NCBI RefSeq assembly: GCF_015689195.1
Contig: NZ_CP065044.1
Coordinates: forward strand, 1,426,001-1,490,000
Source of the DNA: Pectobacterium aroidearum
GTDB taxonomy: Bacteria > Pseudomonadota > Gammaproteobacteria > Enterobacterales > Enterobacteriaceae
DNA length: 64,000 nt
Direction of reading: 5' to 3'
Shown: positions 60,676 to 64,000 of the stretch, one piece after another
How positions within the stretch are numbered: the first letter of the stretch is position 1
How the letters are laid out: every line of letters starts with the position of its first letter
The notes under the pieces: model-generated
Told to the model about the DNA's origin: nothing
Database searches by the model: none
What the model saw: only the letters and a program-made list of their open reading frames with translations
Made by a program: the position numbers and the translations under genes

Positions 60676-62142
60676 ATGCTACGTATCGCTAAAGAAGCAC
60701 TGACGTTTGACGACGTCCTCCTGGTTCCCGCTCATTCTACTGTTCTGCCTAATACTGCCGATCTGTCCACGCAGTTGACGAAAAACATTCGCCTGAATAT
60801 TCCTATGCTGTCCGCAGCGATGGATACCGTTACCGAATCCGGCCTGGCTATTGCGCTGGCGCAGGAAGGCGGTCTGGGCTTTATTCACAAAAATATGTCA
60901 ATTGAGCGTCAGGCGGAAGAAGTAAGCCGCGTGAAAAAACACGAAAGTGGCGTTGTGGTCGATCCACAGACGGTCACCCCAGAAACGACGCTGCGTGAAA
61001 TGAAAGAGCTGACCGAGCGCAACGGCTTCGCGGGTTACCCTGTCGTGGCAAAAGACAACGAACTGGTCGGTATCATTACCGGTCGTGACGTGCGTTTTGT
61101 TACCGATCTGGAAAAACCGGTTAGTGCGTTCATGACGCCGAAAGAGCGTCTGGTCACCGTCAAAGAAGGCGAAGCGCGTGATGTCGTGCTGCAAAAGATG
61201 CACGAAAAACGCGTCGAGAAAGCGCTGGTCGTTGACGACAAATTCCACCTGATCGGCATGATCACGGTAAAAGATTTCCAGAAAGCAGAACGTAAACCAA
61301 ACGCCTGTAAAGACGAACACGGTCGTCTGCGTGTAGGCGCGGCGGTGGGTGCCGGTGCGGGTAACGAAGAGCGTGTTGATGCGCTCGTTGCCGCAGGCGT
61401 TGACGTTCTGCTGATCGATTCCTCACACGGCCATTCCGAAGGCGTATTGCAGCGTATTCGTGAAACACGTGCTAAATACCCGAACCTCGAAATCATCGGC
61501 GGTAACGTCGCGACGGGTGCAGGCGCGAAAGCGCTGGTTGAAGCGGGCGTTAGCGCGGTCAAAGTGGGTATCGGCCCTGGCTCCATCTGTACTACCCGTA
61601 TCGTGACGGGCGTGGGTGTACCGCAGATTACGGCGATCTCCGATGCGGTTGAAGCGCTGGAAGGCACGGGCATTCCGGTCATCGCCGACGGTGGTATCCG
61701 CTTCTCCGGCGATATCGCTAAAGCTATTGCAGCAGGCGCGGCCTGTGTCATGGTCGGCTCTATGCTGGCGGGTACGGAAGAATCTCCGGGTGAAATCGAA
61801 CTGTATCAGGGGCGTTCATTCAAATCTTATCGCGGCATGGGCTCACTGGGCGCGATGTCCAAAGGTTCATCAGACCGTTACTTCCAGACTGATAATGCGG
61901 CCGACAAACTGGTGCCGGAAGGTATCGAAGGCCGCGTAGCCTACAAAGGCCGCCTGAAAGAGATCGTTCACCAGCAGATGGGCGGCTTGCGCTCCTGTAT
62001 GGGGCTGACGGGTTGCGCGACTATCGACGCGCTGCGCACGCAGGCTGAGTTTGTACGCATCAGCGGCGCGGGCATTCAGGAAAGCCACGTTCACGACGTT
62101 ACCATTACTAAAGAGTCACCAAACTACCGTATGGGTTCATAA
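60676..62142 (+). CDS. guaB: IMP dehydrogenase
   Basis: A 488-residue enzyme oxidising IMP to XMP with NAD, the first committed step to GMP. Catalytic Cys is in GPGSICTTR (about 305); two CBS domains interrupt the barrel (about 93-205); the flap motif is [20 protein letters not shown] 60676 gives the family start; a longer frame from 60622 overlaps the promoter. Confidence 0.98.
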   Translation: MLRIAKEALTFDDVLLVPAHSTVLPNTADLSTQLTKNIRLNIPMLSAAMDTVTESGLAIALAQEGGLGFIHKNMSIERQAEEVSRVKKHESGVVVDPQTVTPETTLREMKELTERNGFAGYPVVAKDNELVGIITGRDVRFVTDLEKPVSAFMTPKERLVTVKEGEARDVVLQKMHEKRVEKALVVDDKFHLIGMITVKDFQKAERKPNACKDEHGRLRVGAAVGAGAGNEERVDALVAAGVDVLLIDSSHGHSEGVLQRIRETRAKYPNLEIIGGNVATGAGAKALVEAGVSAVKVGIGPGSICTTRIVTGVGVPQITAISDAVEALEGTGIPVIADGGIRFSGDIAKAIAAGAACVMVGSMLAGTEESPGEIELYQGRSFKSYRGMGSLGAMSKGSSDRYFQTDNAADKLVPEGIEGRVAYKGRLKEIVHQQMGGLRSCMGLTGCATIDALRTQAEFVRISGAGIQESHVHDVTITKESPNYRMGS

Positions 62143-62249
62143 GGTAATTTGCGGGCTGATTTAACCCGATAAACCCGGTACTATTGCCTGTCTTTTTAGG
62201 GCTATTCGCCGGGTTTACTTATTTTTTAGCTTTTTGGAACATGCTCCTC

Positions 62250-63827
62250 ATGACGCAAAACATTCATCAACACCGCATTCTTATTCTGGATTTCGGCTCG
62301 CAGTACACGCAACTGGTTGCACGTCGCGTGCGTGAACTGGGCGTTTACTGTGAACTGTGGGCATGGGATGTCACGGAAGCGCAGATTCGTGGGTTTAATC
62401 CGAACGGGATCATCCTGTCCGGCGGCCCGGAAAGCACCACCGAATTTGGTAGCCCGCGCGCGCCAGAATACGTTTTCAACGCTGGCGTACCGGTATTAGG
62501 CGTGTGCTACGGCATGCAGACGATGGCGATGCAGTTAGGTGGCCACGTTGAAGGTTCCAACGAGCGTGAGTTTGGTTATGCGCAGGTAGAAGTGAAGACG
62601 GATAGCGCGCTGGTGCGTGATATTCAGGATGCGTTGAGCGCGACGGGCGCACCGCTGCTGGATGTCTGGATGAGCCACGGCGACAAAGTGACGGCAATCC
62701 CAGAAGGGTTTGAGACCGTTGCGAGTACCGATACTTGTCCGTTTGCCATCATGGCGAACGAAGAAAAACGTTTTTACGGCGTGCAGTTCCACCCGGAAGT
62801 GACGCACACCCGGCAGGGCCAGCGCATGTTAGAGCGTTTTGTCCGTGACATTTGCCAGTGTGAAGCACTGTGGACGCCAGCCAAAATTATCGACGATGCG
62901 GTAACCCGTATTCGTGAGCAAGTGGGCAACGACCAGGTGATTCTGGGCCTGTCCGGCGGCGTGGATTCTTCTGTGACCGCGATGCTGCTGCACCGTGCGA
63001 TTGGTGACCGCCTGACCTGCGTGTTTGTCGATAACGGCCTGCTGCGTTTGAACGAAGCCGATCAGGTTCTGGAAATGTTCGGCGATCATTTCGGCCTGAA
63101 CATTGTTCACGTGGCAGCGGAAGATCGCTTCCTGGGCGAGCTGGCTGGCGAAAACGATCCGGAAGCCAAGCGTAAAATCATCGGTCGTGTGTTTGTTGAA
63201 GTCTTCGATGAAGAAGCCAGCAAGCAAACTGACGTGAAATGGCTGGCGCAAGGTACCATCTACCCGGACGTCATCGAATCTGCAGCTTCTGCGACGGGCA
63301 AAGCGCACGTGATCAAGTCACACCACAACGTGGGTGGCCTGCCGAAAGAGATGAAGCTGGGTCTGGTTGAGCCGCTGAAAGAGCTGTTCAAAGACGAAGT
63401 GCGTAAGATCGGTCTGGAACTGGGTCTGCCGTACAACATGCTGTATCGCCATCCGTTCCCTGGTCCAGGTCTGGGCGTGCGCGTGCTGGGTGAAGTGAAG
63501 AAAGAATACTGTGACCTGCTGCGTCGTGCGGATGCGATCTTCATTGAAGAGCTGCACAAAGCCGACCTGTACAATAAAGTGAGTCAGGCATTCACCGTCT
63601 TCCTGCCGGTTCGTTCCGTGGGCGTGATGGGCGATGGCCGTAAATACGATTGGGTTGTCTCGCTGCGTGCGGTAGAAACCATCGACTTTATGACCGCGCA
63701 CTGGGCACACCTGCCATACGATTTCTTGGGCCGCGTATCCAACCGCATCATCAACGAAGTCGACGGCATCTCCCGCGTTGTTTATGACGTATCGGGCAAG
63801 CCACCGGCAACGATTGAGTGGGAATAA
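62250..63827 (+). CDS. guaA: GMP synthase (glutamine-hydrolysing)
   Basis: A 525-residue enzyme aminating XMP to GMP. N-terminal class I glutaminase ([10 protein letters not shown] with catalytic Cys, FHPEVTHT with His/Glu), ATP-pyrophosphatase domain with P-loop SGGVDSS (about 235), and C-terminal dimerisation domain ending [12 protein letters not shown] 62250 chosen by homology. 107 bp after guaB, same operon. Confidence 0.98.
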   Translation: MTQNIHQHRILILDFGSQYTQLVARRVRELGVYCELWAWDVTEAQIRGFNPNGIILSGGPESTTEFGSPRAPEYVFNAGVPVLGVCYGMQTMAMQLGGHVEGSNEREFGYAQVEVKTDSALVRDIQDALSATGAPLLDVWMSHGDKVTAIPEGFETVASTDTCPFAIMANEEKRFYGVQFHPEVTHTRQGQRMLERFVRDICQCEALWTPAKIIDDAVTRIREQVGNDQVILGLSGGVDSSVTAMLLHRAIGDRLTCVFVDNGLLRLNEADQVLEMFGDHFGLNIVHVAAEDRFLGELAGENDPEAKRKIIGRVFVEVFDEEASKQTDVKWLAQGTIYPDVIESAASATGKAHVIKSHHNVGGLPKEMKLGLVEPLKELFKDEVRKIGLELGLPYNMLYRHPFPGPGLGVRVLGEVKKEYCDLLRRADAIFIEELHKADLYNKVSQAFTVFLPVRSVGVMGDGRKYDWVVSLRAVETIDFMTAHWAHLPYDFLGRVSNRIINEVDGISRVVYDVSGKPPATIEWE

Positions 63828-63860
63828 ACTCTAGCAGCGTTTAGTTGCTGAGCAATACTT

Positions 63861-63895
63861 AAAAACACCAGCCTTTTGAGAGGCTGGTGTTTTTA
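63861..63895 (+). terminator. Terminator of guaBA
   Basis: AAAAACACCAGCC / GGCTGGTGTTTTT hairpin, with A- and T-runs on both sides; 34 bp after the guaA stop. The last 100 bases of the window are AT-rich with no gene visible. Confidence 0.93.
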
Positions 63896-64000
63896 TATAA
63901 ATAATTTAAATTATGGATGAGAGAAATAAAATTTTTTAGTCGTATTTTTTATTCGATGGGGATTTCTATTTCTATAAAGTCCACGCATGTTTGAGGTCTA

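Overview
The window is a stretch of soft-rot enterobacterial chromosome, most likely Pectobacterium. The core gene order (pgpC-tadA-mltF-purL-glmY-glrK-qseG-glrR-glnB, hmp/glyA-hcaT, suhB-trmJ-isc-pepB-sseB, ndk-rlmN-rodZ-ispG-hisS-yfgM-bamB-der-yfgJ, xseA-guaBA) is that of E. coli. Between these blocks sit plant-pathogen or accessory genes: pectin methylesterase and pectin acetylesterase, the Prt1-type thermolysin-like protease, and an iron transport block. I saw no insertion sequence, prophage, CRISPR array, tRNA or rRNA.

Layout. 1-1.35 kb: end of a lapG-lapD operon (c-di-GMP control of a surface adhesin), followed by a 275-bp structured dispersed repeat. 1.76-14.6 kb: murQ, pgpC, tadA, mltF, purL, then the glmY small-RNA locus with its GlrR, IHF and sigma-54 control elements, and the glrK-qseG-glrR-glnB operon. 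14.6-17.7 kb: paeY-pemA (pectin de-esterification) behind two KdgR-like sites. 17.8-22.2 kb: hmp with an NsrR operator, divergent from glyA (PurR site), then hcaT. 22.2-30.9 kb: a metal-uptake block absent from E. coli at this place. It holds a zevAB-like pair with a Zur-like box, an orphan Fur-controlled substrate-binding protein, a chemoreceptor, an unrecognised 110-residue protein, and a Fur-controlled ABC transporter whose binding protein is a paralogue of the orphan.

30.9-41.1 kb: suhB, a short copy of the dispersed repeat, trmJ, the complete iscRSUA-hscBA-fdx-iscX iron-sulfur operon, pepB and sseB. 41.1-45.9 kb (minus strand): a phospho-alpha-glucosidase and its PTS transporter, sseA, and an RpiR-type regulator. 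46.2-57.5 kb: ndk, rlmN, pilW, rodZ, ispG, hisS, yfgM, bamB, der, an AEC transporter and yfgJ. 57.5-58.9 kb: Prt1 protease overlapping an emfourin-type inhibitor gene. 59.1-64 kb: xseA divergent from guaBA (PurR site).

Recurring themes are metal homeostasis (Fur x2, Zur, IscR and NsrR sites), purine and one-carbon supply (PurR sites at purL, glyA and guaB) and envelope assembly (mltF, pgpC, murQ, rodZ, bamB, glmY). The least explained material is the iron block with its two CC-containing binding proteins, the chemoreceptor and its unknown neighbour, and the multi-hairpin repeat at 1434-1708.
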